DNA from: CAWVWF01 sp963933885
GTDB taxonomy: Bacteria; Bacteroidota; Bacteroidia; Flavobacteriales_C; GCA-002722245
Assembly (NCBI GenBank): GCA_963933885.1
Contig: CAWVWF010000118.1
Coordinates: 1-10,866 of the forward strand
DNA: 10,866 nucleotides
Reading direction: 5' to 3'
Positions within the stretch are counted from its first letter, which is position 1, and every line of letters begins with the position of its first letter. A program made the position numbers and the translations under genes. Of this stretch, positions 1 to 7,546 are shown piece after piece. Under the pieces are notes generated by a model, which searched no databases, was not told where the DNA came from, and was given only the letters and a program-made list of their open reading frames with translations.

Positions 1-1
1 T

Positions 2-979
2 CAAGGAGCAGGTATGACAATGATACAGACGGCTTCTAATCCTTATATAACAATATTAGGACCTATTGAATCTGGAGCAAAAAGAATTTCTATTATGGGA
101 ATTTGTAATAAGGCTGCAGGAATGTTAGGGTCATTAATTTTTGGTGTTTTATTGCTAGATGGAATACAAGATAAAGAAGCATTAATAAAAGCTACAACTA
201 CCACTCCTGAGGATAAGGAAGTTTTGCTTTCAGGATTAGCTGATAGTATTGTTATGCCTTATTTAATAATGGCAGTGGCTCTAGTAGTTTTAGGTGTTTT
301 TGTTAGTAAAGCACCACTTCCTGATTTAGAGTTAGATGAAGAAGAAACTGTAGATAAAGATGGAAATGCGAAAACTAGTATTTTCCAGTTCCCTCATCTT
401 ATACTTGGAGTAATTGCATTATTCTTATATGTTGGAGTAGAGGTTGTTGCTGGAGATACTATTATTGGATATGCAATAGATTTGGGGATTCCAGGTGCTG
501 CAGGTTATGCGGCTTATACATTAGCTGCAATGGTATTTATGTATTTAATGGGAGCTCTTTTGATTCCAAAAGTAATGAGTCAAAAAACAGCATTAGTAAT
601 GTCTGGTGCTCTAGGAATTGTATTAAGTTTAGTAATCGTATTTACTTCTGGATCAACATCAATTATATGTGTTGTAGCACTTGGTCTTGCTAACGCATTG
701 GTTTGGCCAGCTATTTGGCCTTTAGCTCTTGATGGGTTAGGTAGTTTTACAAAAACAGCTTCAGCTCTTCTAATTATGGCAATTGCTGGAGGAGCAGTAG
801 TAACACCTTTAAGAGGAATACTTGTTGATAGTAAGAGAACTGGATTAATTGAAGGGGGGATGGAATTAGCAGCTGCTACAGCTGAATCCGCTACTTTTGG
901 ATACTGGGTATTATTCCCATGTTATATATTCATCTTATACTATGGTCTTAAAGGTCATAAAGCAGGAATCACTGAATAA
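2..979 (+). CDS. Sugar MFS transporter, FHS (fucose/glucose/galactose permease) family, 5'-truncated by window edge
   Basis: This is the C-terminal part (325 residues) of an inner-membrane sugar:proton (or sodium) symporter. The reading frame is already open at base 2, and the first residues (QGAGMTMIQTASNPYITILG) are the internal FHS-family signature around a transmembrane helix, followed by ESGAKRISIMGICNK. The ATG at 14 is therefore internal, and I estimate that 100-200 N-terminal residues lie outside the window. Several hydrophobic helices follow, with one acidic, charged cytoplasmic-type loop (DLELDEEETVDKDGN) that would be the central loop between the two six-helix halves. The family takes up fucose, glucose, galactose or N-acetylglucosamine (NagP); the substrate cannot be read from sequence alone. 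The NagX-like gene downstream makes an amino sugar attractive, but this is inference. A strong terminator follows, so the two genes are probably separate transcripts. Confidence 0.9.
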   Translation, partial: QGAGMTMIQTASNPYITILGPIESGAKRISIMGICNKAAGMLGSLIFGVLLLDGIQDKEALIKATTTTPEDKEVLLSGLADSIVMPYLIMAVALVVLGVFVSKAPLPDLELDEEETVDKDGNAKTSIFQFPHLILGVIALFLYVGVEVVAGDTIIGYAIDLGIPGAAGYAAYTLAAMVFMYLMGALLIPKVMSQKTALVMSGALGIVLSLVIVFTSGSTSIICVVALGLANALVWPAIWPLALDGLGSFTKTASALLIMAIAGGAVVTPLRGILVDSKRTGLIEGGMELAAATAESATFGYWVLFPCYIFILYYGLKGHKAGITE

Positions 980-993
980 TAATTTTATTATTA
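977..993. repeat. AT-only inverted repeat overlapping the transporter stop codon
   Basis: TAATAAT-TTT-ATTATTA is a perfect 7-bp inverted repeat that begins at the stop codon TAA (977-979). It contains no G or C, so it would be a weak hairpin. It precedes the strong terminator by about 20 bases. In an AT-rich genome it may be chance. Confidence 0.35.
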
Positions 994-1012
994 CGATAAG
1001 AAAATAATTAAA

Positions 1013-1037
1013 GCCTCGCATTAGCGAGGCTTTTTTT
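1013..1037 (+). terminator. Rho-independent terminator after the sugar transporter
   Basis: A perfect 7-bp GC-rich stem (GCCTCGC / GCGAGGC) with a four-base loop ATTA is followed by seven T residues. It lies 33 bases after the transporter stop codon and separates that gene from the NagX-like gene, which must then have its own promoter in 1038-1104 or rely on read-through. Confidence 0.93.
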
Positions 1038-1045
1038 GTTTGTAC

Positions 1046-1053
1046 TAATTTTG
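1046..1053 (+). promoter_or_regulatory. Possible Bacteroidota -7 promoter element (nagX-like gene)
   Basis: TAATTTTG matches the Bacteroidota -7 consensus TAnnTTTG and lies just after the terminator, 51 bases before the nagX-like start, where a promoter is needed. I find no TTG at the expected distance for a -33 element, so the call rests on the -7 match alone. Confidence 0.28.
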
Positions 1054-1104
1054 TCTTAGCGCTATTCTTAAAAGTTCTATTTATATTCGTGAAAAATAAG
1101 CCTA

Positions 1105-2319
1105 ATGAATAATCAAAGAATAATATCTATCGATTTCCTTAGAGGACTTACGATCGCCTTAATGATTGTAGTTAATAATCCTGGTAGTTGGGGGATGTGG
1201 GATTCCGTAAATTCTAAATGGATAAATCACCTTTTCTTACCATTTTCACATGCTCATTGGAATGGGTGTACAAGTACAGATTTAATTTTTCCGTTTTTCA
1301 TTTTTATTGTAGGTGCTTCAATAGCATTTGCGATGGGAACCAAAAAAATGAATCCAGAAAATCATTCCGAACTTATTAAAAAAGTAGTTATACGTGGATT
1401 GATTATTATTTCGCTTGGAATTTTGAAAGATGCTTTTCCATTCTTTCACTTAAAAGGAGATAGTTATGAAGCTTGGGGACCGTTGCAGTGGAGGATTCCT
1501 GGAGTGCTTCAAAGAATTGGGTTGGTTTTTATTTTTGGAGGTATATTATTTATTAAATCATCAACTAAAGCGCTTTGGATTTCATTAGTATCGATATTAT
1601 TGGGTTATTGGGCATTAATCAATGTTAGTATTGAAGGTGCATTTGCTGTAGATCTAATTAAACCTAACCTTAATATTGGAGCTTACTGGGATGAGATGAT
1701 TTTAACTAAAGATCATTTATGGCCTATTTCAAGAAGTGAAGGTTGGGATCCTGAAAGTTTATTAGGGACAATTCCAGCAGTTGCAACTGCAATTATGGGA
1801 ATGCTTGCGGGTGTATTTATAAAATCAGAAAGAACTGTTTTGGATAAAGTAAGTGGTTTGTTTGCTATTGGTGGAGTTGCAACTGTTTTGGCTTTAGGAT
1901 GGAATATTATCTTTCCAATGAATAAAGCTTTATGGACTAGTAGTTATGTTCTATACACTGGAGGAATTGCTTCAATGCTAACAGCCTTTTCTATTTGGAT
2001 TATGGATTATAAAGGTTATACTAAAATTTCCAAACCGTTTATTGTTTATGGATCCAATGCTTTAACGGCTTATTTGTTAAGTGAATTGGTTAGCTCTTTA
2101 GTGCATAATATAGCAATAGGAAAGAAATCAATTAGTGGACACATCGCAGATTTTATTTTGTCATGGTTTACAGATACTCCTTTTGCTGTAATTAATGCAG
2201 TTCACCCTGATATGATATATGCAAAATGGGCGTCACATATTTATGCCTTTTTATGGATGATTCCTTTTTATATCCTGTTAAGCTGGATGTATAAAAAGAA
2301 AATCTTTATAAAAGTGTAG
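1105..2319 (+). CDS. nagX: NagX/HGSNAT-like transmembrane acetyltransferase (DUF5009-type)
   Basis: This 404-residue polytopic inner-membrane protein belongs to the family of heparan-alpha-glucosaminide N-acetyltransferase and bacterial NagX. Seen in sequence: the N-terminal signature RIISIDFLRGLTIALMIVVN (residues 5-24) followed by NPGSW, then HAHWNG at 49-54 and DLIFPFFIFIVGASI in the next helix. By comparison with human HGSNAT the first His of that motif (His49) would be the residue that carries the acetyl group across the membrane. About ten hydrophobic helices follow, and the length is normal for the bacterial family. In Shewanella and other chitin users nagX sits with nagP (an FHS-family transporter) in N-acetylglucosamine gene sets, which matches the upstream neighbour here. 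The biochemical role of bacterial NagX is not settled; acetyl-CoA dependent acetylation of an amino sugar is inferred from the animal enzyme. The start is the first ATG, just before the conserved RxxSxDxxRG motif. Confidence 0.88.
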   Translation: MNNQRIISIDFLRGLTIALMIVVNNPGSWGMWDSVNSKWINHLFLPFSHAHWNGCTSTDLIFPFFIFIVGASIAFAMGTKKMNPENHSELIKKVVIRGLIIISLGILKDAFPFFHLKGDSYEAWGPLQWRIPGVLQRIGLVFIFGGILFIKSSTKALWISLVSILLGYWALINVSIEGAFAVDLIKPNLNIGAYWDEMILTKDHLWPISRSEGWDPESLLGTIPAVATAIMGMLAGVFIKSERTVLDKVSGLFAIGGVATVLALGWNIIFPMNKALWTSSYVLYTGGIASMLTAFSIWIMDYKGYTKISKPFIVYGSNALTAYLLSELVSSLVHNIAIGKKSISGHIADFILSWFTDTPFAVINAVHPDMIYAKWASHIYAFLWMIPFYILLSWMYKKKIFIKV

Positions 2320-2333
2320 GTTTATTAATAAAC
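2320..2333. repeat. Perfect 14-bp palindrome directly after the nagX-like stop
   Basis: GTTTATTAATAAAC is a perfect palindrome with no loop, beginning at the first base after the stop codon. It lacks a GC core and a T tract, so it is not a convincing terminator. It could be a protein-binding site ahead of acs or chance in AT-rich DNA. No other terminator is visible before acs, so partial read-through from nagX into acs is possible. Confidence 0.4.
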
Positions 2334-2352
2334 AATGCATCAATCATTTTCG

Positions 2353-2395
2353 ATTAAGGGACTAGTTTATTATATTTATCAGCCCTATTAAGGGA
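2353..2395. promoter_or_regulatory. Repeated ATTAAGGGA motif upstream of acs
   Basis: The nine-base motif ATTAAGGGA occurs at 2353-2361 and again at 2387-2395, a spacing of 34 bases, in the 119-base leader of acs. The second copy also forms a small hairpin (CCCT-ATTA-AGGG, 2383-2394). Between the copies, TATATTTA (2371-2378) matches the -7 consensus TAnnTTTG at all but the last base. Paired sites around a promoter would suit a regulated acs gene, but no known operator is recognised and the function is inference. Confidence 0.25.
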
Positions 2396-2438
2396 ACAAA
2401 TTACGATTAGAAATAAAATATAAATATATACTGAGATT

Positions 2439-4355
2439 ATGGACGTTAGAAGTAGAATCAGAACATTTGATGAATACAAAGAAGAATATAAGAAAAGTGT
2501 TGACAATCCTGAAGGATTTTGGGAAGCGCTAGCTGAAAACTTTGTTTGGAAGAAGAAGTGGGATAAAGTATTAGATTGGAATTTTTCTAAGCCAGATATT
2601 AAATGGTTTGAAGGAGGAGAGTTAAATATTACTGAAAACTGTTTAGATCGTCACTTAGAAGAAAGAGGTGATAAAGTAGCAATACTTTGGGAGCCAAATG
2701 AGCCTTCTGAGGCAGCTGTAAAATTAACTTACAAGCAACTTCATGCTAAAGTTTGTGAATTCGCAAATGTTTTAAAAGCACAAGGAATCAAAAAAGGAGA
2801 TAGAGTTTGTATGTATATGCCAATGATTCCAGAATTGGCAATCGCTTGTTTGGCAGCTGCAAGAATTGGTGCAGTTCACTCTGTTGTATTCGCTGGATTC
2901 TCTGCTCAAGCATTAGCTGATAGAGTTGTTGATGCTGATGCAAGAGTTATCTTAACTTCTGATGGTAACTTTAGAGGTAAAAAGAATATTCCTGTTAAAA
3001 CTGTTGTTGACGAAGCTTGTGATAATGCACCTTGTGTTGAATCTGTTATTGTTGTTAAAAGAACAAATGCAGAAGTTACAATGGTTGATGGTAGAGATAA
3101 GTGGTGGCACGAAGAAGTAGCTAAAGTTGATGCTGTTTGTGAAGCAACTGCAGTAGGAGCTGAGGATATGTTATTTATTCTTTATACATCAGGATCTACA
3201 GGTCAGCCTAAAGGAGTAGTTCATACTACTGGAGGTTATATGGTTTATACTGATTATACTTTCAGAAACGCATTCCAATACGAAGAAGATGATGTTTACT
3301 GGTGTACAGCTGATATAGGTTGGATTACTGGTCACTCATATATTATATACGGACCGTTATTGGCTGGAGCAACTACAATGATGTTTGAAGGTGTTCCAAC
3401 TTATCCAGATGCTGGAAGATTTTGGGAAATATGTGAAAAACATAAAGTGAATCAGTTTTATACTGCACCTACTGCTATTAGAGCATTACAGGTTTACGGA
3501 ACTGAGTTTGTTGAAAAGCATGATTTAAGTAGCTTGAAAACGCTTGGATCTGTTGGAGAACCAATTAATGAAGAAGCTTGGCAATGGTATCACAAGAATA
3601 TTGGAAAAGGAAACTGTCCAATTGTTGATACATATTGGCAAACTGAAACTGCTGGTTTCTTAATTTCACCTTTAGCTGGTATAACACCCGAAAAACCAAC
3701 TTACGCAACGCTTCCAATGCCAGGAATTCAATTGGCAATTATGGATGCTGAAGGTAAAGAAGTTGAAGGTAATGGAGTTGACGGTAACTTATGTATTAAG
3801 TTTCCATGGCCTTCTATTATTAGAACTACTTATGGAAATCATGACAGATGTAAAGAAGTATACTTCGGTACATATAAAGACATGTATTTCACAGGAGATG
3901 GTTGTAGAAGAGATGAAGATGGTTACTATAGAATTACAGGAAGAGTTGATGATGTAATTAATGTTTCTGGTCACCGTATGGGGACTGCAGAAGTTGAGAA
4001 CGCAATTAACCAACACACAAATGTAGTTGAATCTGCTGTTGTTGGATTTCCGCACGAAATTAAAGGACAAGGAATCTACGCTTATGTAATTTGCGATGAA
4101 ACTCCTGCTGATGAAGATGCTTTTAGAATGGAAGTTTTAAAAATTATCACAAAAGAGATCGGACCAATCGCGAAGCCTGATAAAATTCAAGTTGTACCGG
4201 GATTACCAAAAACACGTTCTGGAAAGATCATGAGAAGAATCTTAAGAAAGGTTGCCGAAGGTGATGTTTCTAGTTTAGGAGATACTTCTACATTATTAGA
4301 TCCGTCTGTTGTTGACGATATAATCGCTGGAGGTTTAGTTCCAATTAAAAAATAG
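2439..4355 (+). CDS. acs: Acetyl-CoA synthetase (acetate-CoA ligase, AMP-forming)
   Basis: This cytosolic enzyme turns acetate, ATP and CoA into acetyl-CoA, AMP and pyrophosphate through an acetyl-adenylate. Its 638 residues are the normal full length. Seen in sequence: an N-terminal ACS-type extension (about residues 4-65), the AMP-binding P-loop TSGSTGQPKG at 250-259, VDTYWQTETAG with Trp400, the residue that limits the pocket to acetate in characterised Acs enzymes, the TGD motif (485-487), the hinge region GRVDDVINVSGHR (501-513), and the C-terminal catalytic lysine in RSGKIMRR (Lys596). That lysine is the site silenced by acetylation in Salmonella Acs; whether this happens here is not shown. 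The ATG start precedes the conserved N-terminus without a Shine-Dalgarno sequence, as usual for the phylum. A strong terminator lies 29 bases after the stop. Confidence 0.98.
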   Translation: MDVRSRIRTFDEYKEEYKKSVDNPEGFWEALAENFVWKKKWDKVLDWNFSKPDIKWFEGGELNITENCLDRHLEERGDKVAILWEPNEPSEAAVKLTYKQLHAKVCEFANVLKAQGIKKGDRVCMYMPMIPELAIACLAAARIGAVHSVVFAGFSAQALADRVVDADARVILTSDGNFRGKKNIPVKTVVDEACDNAPCVESVIVVKRTNAEVTMVDGRDKWWHEEVAKVDAVCEATAVGAEDMLFILYTSGSTGQPKGVVHTTGGYMVYTDYTFRNAFQYEEDDVYWCTADIGWITGHSYIIYGPLLAGATTMMFEGVPTYPDAGRFWEICEKHKVNQFYTAPTAIRALQVYGTEFVEKHDLSSLKTLGSVGEPINEEAWQWYHKNIGKGNCPIVDTYWQTETAGFLISPLAGITPEKPTYATLPMPGIQLAIMDAEGKEVEGNGVDGNLCIKFPWPSIIRTTYGNHDRCKEVYFGTYKDMYFTGDGCRRDEDGYYRITGRVDDVINVSGHRMGTAEVENAINQHTNVVESAVVGFPHEIKGQGIYAYVICDETPADEDAFRMEVLKIITKEIGPIAKPDKIQVVPGLPKTRSGKIMRRILRKVAEGDVSSLGDTSTLLDPSVVDDIIAGGLVPIKK

Positions 4356-4384
4356 TTGATTCTAGAAAATATAGTATTAAAAAA

Positions 4385-4410
4385 GGCACTCGTTTGAGTG
4401 CCTTTTTTTT
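4385..4410 (+). terminator. Terminator of acs, probably bidirectional
   Basis: A perfect 7-bp stem GGCACTC / GAGTGCC with loop GTTT is followed by eight T residues; at least five A residues precede the stem, so the reverse strand reads the same hairpin followed by a T tract. It ends acs on the plus strand and can end the dnaB-led minus-strand transcript, whose last gene stops at 4510. The remaining 4411-4509 shows nothing I can assign. Confidence 0.93.
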
Positions 4411-4509
4411 GTTTTAAATATTTTAATGAATGATTTTAATATCCATCAATAGAATTACTCATCCTTTATCTGAAGAAATTTGAGATTCAGTAATAATTGA
4501 AAAGGCTGC

Positions 4510-4701
4510 TTAGTTTCTGTTTAAAGGGAGTTGTTTCTTAATCATGCGTAGGCCGAAAAATACCATAGCTAAAAGAGGAATGGGAGTAATGATAGATATA
4601 GTGTTGTTTTTATTTGATGCGTATAGATAGACAGCGAAACATAAAAAGCAACCAATTATTGATATAAGTACGCCAATTAAAATTAGAATTCTTTTTCTCA
4701 A
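4510..4701 (-). CDS. Small two-helix membrane protein with TTG start
   Basis: I do not recognise a family. The 63-residue product begins with a basic stretch (MRKR), followed by a hydrophobic helix (about residues 5-28), a short polar turn (SNKNN), a second hydrophobic helix (about 35-54) and a basic tail (KKQLPLNRN), so it is predicted to be an inner-membrane hairpin. The only start near the 5' end is TTG at 4701; no in-frame ATG or GTG gives both helices. It lies 4 bases after the stop of the upstream secreted protein, and the frame stays open and cleanly amphipathic in pattern, which favours a real third gene of the dnaB-led transcript. The unusual start and small size keep confidence moderate. 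It could assist the secreted protein upstream, but nothing in the sequence demonstrates that. Confidence 0.55.
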   Translation of the reverse strand: MRKRILILIGVLISIIGCFLCFAVYLYASNKNNTISIITPIPLLAMVFFGLRMIKKQLPLNRN

Positions 4702-4705
4702 AATA

Positions 4706-5983
4706 TTAAGTTTTTCTCTTTTTCTTTTTGGCAGCAGGAAAAAGCACGTTATTTAATATTAATCTATATCCAGGAGAGTTAGGGTATAGGTTTAAATCTG
4801 TAGCAGGGTCACTTACTCTATGTGTATGATCTTCGGGATCGTGTCCTCCATAATAAGTCCATGTTCCTTTACCAAACTTACCATGAATGTATCTAGCGGA
4901 GTTTACTATTTTAGTTTCTCCCAAAACTAGAACATCAGATCTTAAATTATCTTTTTTGAAAGCTGTTGTCTGTCCCATAAAGCCTTTAATGATAGATTCA
5001 TGATTCTGACAAAGCATTGTTGGAACGGGGTCCCATTTAGCACTGAAATCAAACAATGTGAAAATATCACTTTTCACCCCTTTAGACCTAACCAGTTTAC
5101 CATGTTCTTTTGTCGCATCAATAGAACTGAATTCATATTCATGTGGATTTGTAACCAACTCATAGTTTTTAAAAGCAAAACCATTCATGAAATCCAGTTT
5201 GCTTTGCATAGAAGGATCACTAGGATCACCATCGAACATATTTTGACAAATGTCTGTATTCTGTGCAGCAAGAGCAATGTCATATGAGTCTGTAGCCGCA
5301 CACATTGCAAACATAAATCCTCCCTTTGATACGAATTCCTTTATGTTTTTTGCAACAGCTAGTTTTAATTGTGATACTTTATCGAAACCTAGTTTTCCAG
5401 CCATGTTTTCATTAAATCGGACATATTCTTGAAACCAAGCTACATTTTTATAAGAACTCCAGAATTTACCATATTGTCCAGTAAAATCTTCATGATGGAG
5501 GTGAAGCCAATCGTATTTAGATAAGTCTCCATTTATGATCTCTTCATCATAAACTACTTCATAAGGAATTTCAGCATAAGTCATTACCAAAGTAACAGCA
5601 TCATCCCAAGGTTGTTTGTTCTTAGGAGAGTATATAGCAACTTTAGGTGCTTTCTCAAGCTTCATTACTTCCTGATTAACTTCAGGGTTCGATATTTCTG
5701 AAAGAATTTTATTGTATTGAACATCAGCTAAAATCTCGTATGAAATTCCTCTGACTCTACACTCTTTTTCAATTGAAATACTTTGTTTTAATCCAAAACT
5801 ACCACCTCTATAATTTAATAACCAATCAACTTCAATTGTTTTTTGAAGAGAAAGGAAGGCTATTCCGTAAGCTTTTAAATGGTTTTTTTGAGCATCATCC
5901 ATTGGGATGAGCAAATAAGCTGCCTGAGACTTAAATAGAATTAAGACAAATAAAAGTAATATGTTGATCTTTTTTCTTGTCAT
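4706..5983 (-). CDS. Secreted protein of the Bacteroidota 'asparagine synthetase B' family (probable misnomer), GATase-like fold
   Basis: The 425-residue product starts with a signal peptide (MTRKKINILLLFVLILFKSQA, likely cut after residue 21) and so is exported. Homologues in flavobacteria are commonly labelled asparagine synthetase B, but I see no N-terminal catalytic Cys2, no synthetase ATP-binding SGGLDS motif, and export contradicts that role. The N-terminal stretch AYLLIPMDDAQKNHLKAYGI is typical of this family. From residue 113, VAIYSPKN, then YDWLHLHHEDF (157-167) and GGFMFAMCAATDS (221-233, Cys228) resemble the alternating strands and nucleophile elbow of class I glutamine-amidotransferase or ThuA-like folds. 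A C-terminal GTWTYYGGHDPEDHTH (373-388) could bind metal. The chosen ATG (5983) follows the dnaB stop by one base, which suggests translational coupling; the upstream ATG at 6013 would overlap dnaB and spoil the signal peptide. The enzymatic role is unknown. Confidence 0.82.
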   Translation of the reverse strand: MTRKKINILLLFVLILFKSQAAYLLIPMDDAQKNHLKAYGIAFLSLQKTIEVDWLLNYRGGSFGLKQSISIEKECRVRGISYEILADVQYNKILSEISNPEVNQEVMKLEKAPKVAIYSPKNKQPWDDAVTLVMTYAEIPYEVVYDEEIINGDLSKYDWLHLHHEDFTGQYGKFWSSYKNVAWFQEYVRFNENMAGKLGFDKVSQLKLAVAKNIKEFVSKGGFMFAMCAATDSYDIALAAQNTDICQNMFDGDPSDPSMQSKLDFMNGFAFKNYELVTNPHEYEFSSIDATKEHGKLVRSKGVKSDIFTLFDFSAKWDPVPTMLCQNHESIIKGFMGQTTAFKKDNLRSDVLVLGETKIVNSARYIHGKFGKGTWTYYGGHDPEDHTHRVSDPATDLNLYPNSPGYRLILNNVLFPAAKKKKRKT

Positions 5984-5984
5984 T

Positions 5985-7511
5985 TTAAAATGGCAAATCA
6001 TCAGGAAGGTCATCCATTCTTGATTTCATAATAACTGAAGAATGTGGATTCTCAGCTTCGCTATCTCCATTAGGTTGAGGCGTATCATATTGAGAGAAGT
6101 CATTTTGTTCCCAATCAACAAAACGTCCATATTTACCTTGAAATCTTAATGGTACATTTTCTAATGCCCCGTTACGGTGCTTAGCTACAATGATTTCAGT
6201 TAAACCAACAGTAGAGTTTCCATCTGCATCTTCAGTGATTTCATAATATTCTGGACGGTAAATAAACATTACCATATCGGCATCCTGCTCGATCGCTCCA
6301 GATTCCCTTAAATCCGAAAGTTGAGGACGTTTATCACCACCTCTTGTTTCAACGGCACGACTCAACTGAGAAAGTGCAATTACAGGAATATTTAATTCTT
6401 TTGCAATAATCTTTAATGATCTGGATATAATACTGATTTCTTCCTGTCTGTTACCTCCATCTTTACCACCAGCGGTCATTAATTGTAAATAATCAATTAC
6501 GATCATTTGAATGTCATACTGAGATTTTAACCTTCGAGCCTTTGCTCTTAGTTCAAAGACAGATAAACCAGGAGTGTCATCTATATACAAAGGAGCTTCG
6601 GATAGTGCTGCAACTTTAGCATTAAGTTGTTCCCATTCATGTTTAGCTAAATTTCCTTTTTTAAGTTTGTCTTGTTCTAATCCTGATTCATTAGAAACCA
6701 TTCTTAATACCATCGATAATGCAGACATCTCAAGAGAGAATATTGCAACAGGTAACTTGTAATCTAAGAGTATATTTCTTGCCATTGATAGTACCAACGC
6801 CGTTTTTCCCATTGCTGGTCTTGCTGCAAGAATAAGAAGTTCTGATCCTTTAAAACCTGAAGTTAATTTATCTAATTGAGTAAATCCAGTTGGAACTCCA
6901 TTAATTCCATCTCCAGATGCTCCAGCTTTTTTAATTTGTTCCTTTGCTTGAATGATTAAAGACGCCATTGTATCATGACTCTTTCTGATATTCCCTTGAG
7001 CAACTTGGAAAAGTTTTTGTTCTGCAGAATCAAGAATGTCGAAAACATCTGAACTTTCATCATAAGCATCACGAATGATTTCAGATGAGATTCTAATCAG
7101 TTCTCGTTGAATGAATTTTTGAGCAATTATCCTTGCGTGAAATTCTACATTAGCAGCGGAAGATATTTTGTTTGTAAGCTGTACTATGTAACCTGGACCT
7201 CCAACTATCTCAAGTTCTCCATCTTTTTGTAATTCTTTTTTAACAGTAAGCATATCGATTGGATCGCTACGTTGAAAAAGAGTTTGAATGGAAGCGTATA
7301 TTTTTTGGTGAGCCTCTTTATAAAAACTTGCTGGTTGAAGAATGTCTATTACCTCTGTAAGCGCATCTTTTTCTAAAAGTAAAGCTCCTAAAACTGCTTC
7401 TTCAAGATCAACTGCTTGGGGTGGTAATTTCCCATGCTCTTGCGTAAGTTGTTCGTTTGTAATCGCTCTCCTTTTTCTTGTTTTATTAGACTGCTCAGAA
7501 AATCCTTCCAT
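5985..7511 (-). CDS. dnaB: Replicative DNA helicase DnaB
   Basis: This hexameric helicase unwinds DNA 5' to 3' ahead of the replisome and recruits primase DnaG. The 508-residue protein shows the N-terminal DnaB domain (KLPPQAVDLEEAVLGALLLE, from residue 28), a linker, and the RecA-type ATPase domain: Walker A ARPAMGKT (230-237), FSLEMS (258-263), Walker B IVID (337-340) followed by YLQLM, the DNA-loop region SQLSRAVETR (381-390), LRESGAIEQDAD (401-412) and KHRNG (444-448), which carries the likely arginine finger. No intein or frameshift is present. It is longer than E. coli DnaB (471) because of a polar N-terminal extension and a low-complexity C-terminal tail. That tail ends in DDLPDDLPF, strikingly like the acidic tip of bacterial SSB. 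It is the first gene of a tight three-gene minus-strand set, 81 bases downstream of ispE. Confidence 0.98.
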   Translation of the reverse strand: MEGFSEQSNKTRKRRAITNEQLTQEHGKLPPQAVDLEEAVLGALLLEKDALTEVIDILQPASFYKEAHQKIYASIQTLFQRSDPIDMLTVKKELQKDGELEIVGGPGYIVQLTNKISSAANVEFHARIIAQKFIQRELIRISSEIIRDAYDESSDVFDILDSAEQKLFQVAQGNIRKSHDTMASLIIQAKEQIKKAGASGDGINGVPTGFTQLDKLTSGFKGSELLILAARPAMGKTALVLSMARNILLDYKLPVAIFSLEMSALSMVLRMVSNESGLEQDKLKKGNLAKHEWEQLNAKVAALSEAPLYIDDTPGLSVFELRAKARRLKSQYDIQMIVIDYLQLMTAGGKDGGNRQEEISIISRSLKIIAKELNIPVIALSQLSRAVETRGGDKRPQLSDLRESGAIEQDADMVMFIYRPEYYEITEDADGNSTVGLTEIIVAKHRNGALENVPLRFQGKYGRFVDWEQNDFSQYDTPQPNGDSEAENPHSSVIMKSRMDDLPDDLPF

Positions 7512-7515
7512 GCTT

Positions 7516-7523
7516 CAAAAATA
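7516..7523 (-). promoter_or_regulatory. Possible -7 promoter element immediately upstream of dnaB
   Basis: On the minus strand TATTTTTG matches TAnnTTTG and ends only four bases before the dnaB ATG. If used, transcription would begin at or just inside the start codon, giving a leaderless mRNA. No TTG occurs at the usual -33 distance (one lies only 10 bases upstream), so this remains tentative. Confidence 0.3.
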
Positions 7524-7546
7524 GGAAATAAATCAAGATGAAATTA

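Noticed and set aside
14..16. ATG at 14 as the start of the sugar transporter
   Set aside because: The frame is open upstream to the window edge and the residues around it are the internal FHS helix signature, so the gene begins outside the window.
3745..4070. Other-frame open stretches inside acs (70 aa on plus, 93 aa on minus)
   Set aside because: They lie wholly within the strongly conserved acs coding region, have low-complexity or unlikely composition and no recognisable features; they are shadows.
5000..5432. Plus-strand open frames opposite the secreted protein gene
   Set aside because: Antisense to a well-supported gene, no signal or domain; similar antisense frames opposite dnaB, ispE and accA were discarded for the same reason.
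4706..5983. True asparagine synthetase (asnB)
   Set aside because: Signal peptide present, no N-terminal nucleophile cysteine and no synthetase ATP-binding motif.
5984..6013. Upstream ATG at 6013 for the secreted protein
   Set aside because: It would overlap the end of dnaB by 29 bases and add ten residues before an otherwise clean signal peptide; the ATG at 5983 fits better.
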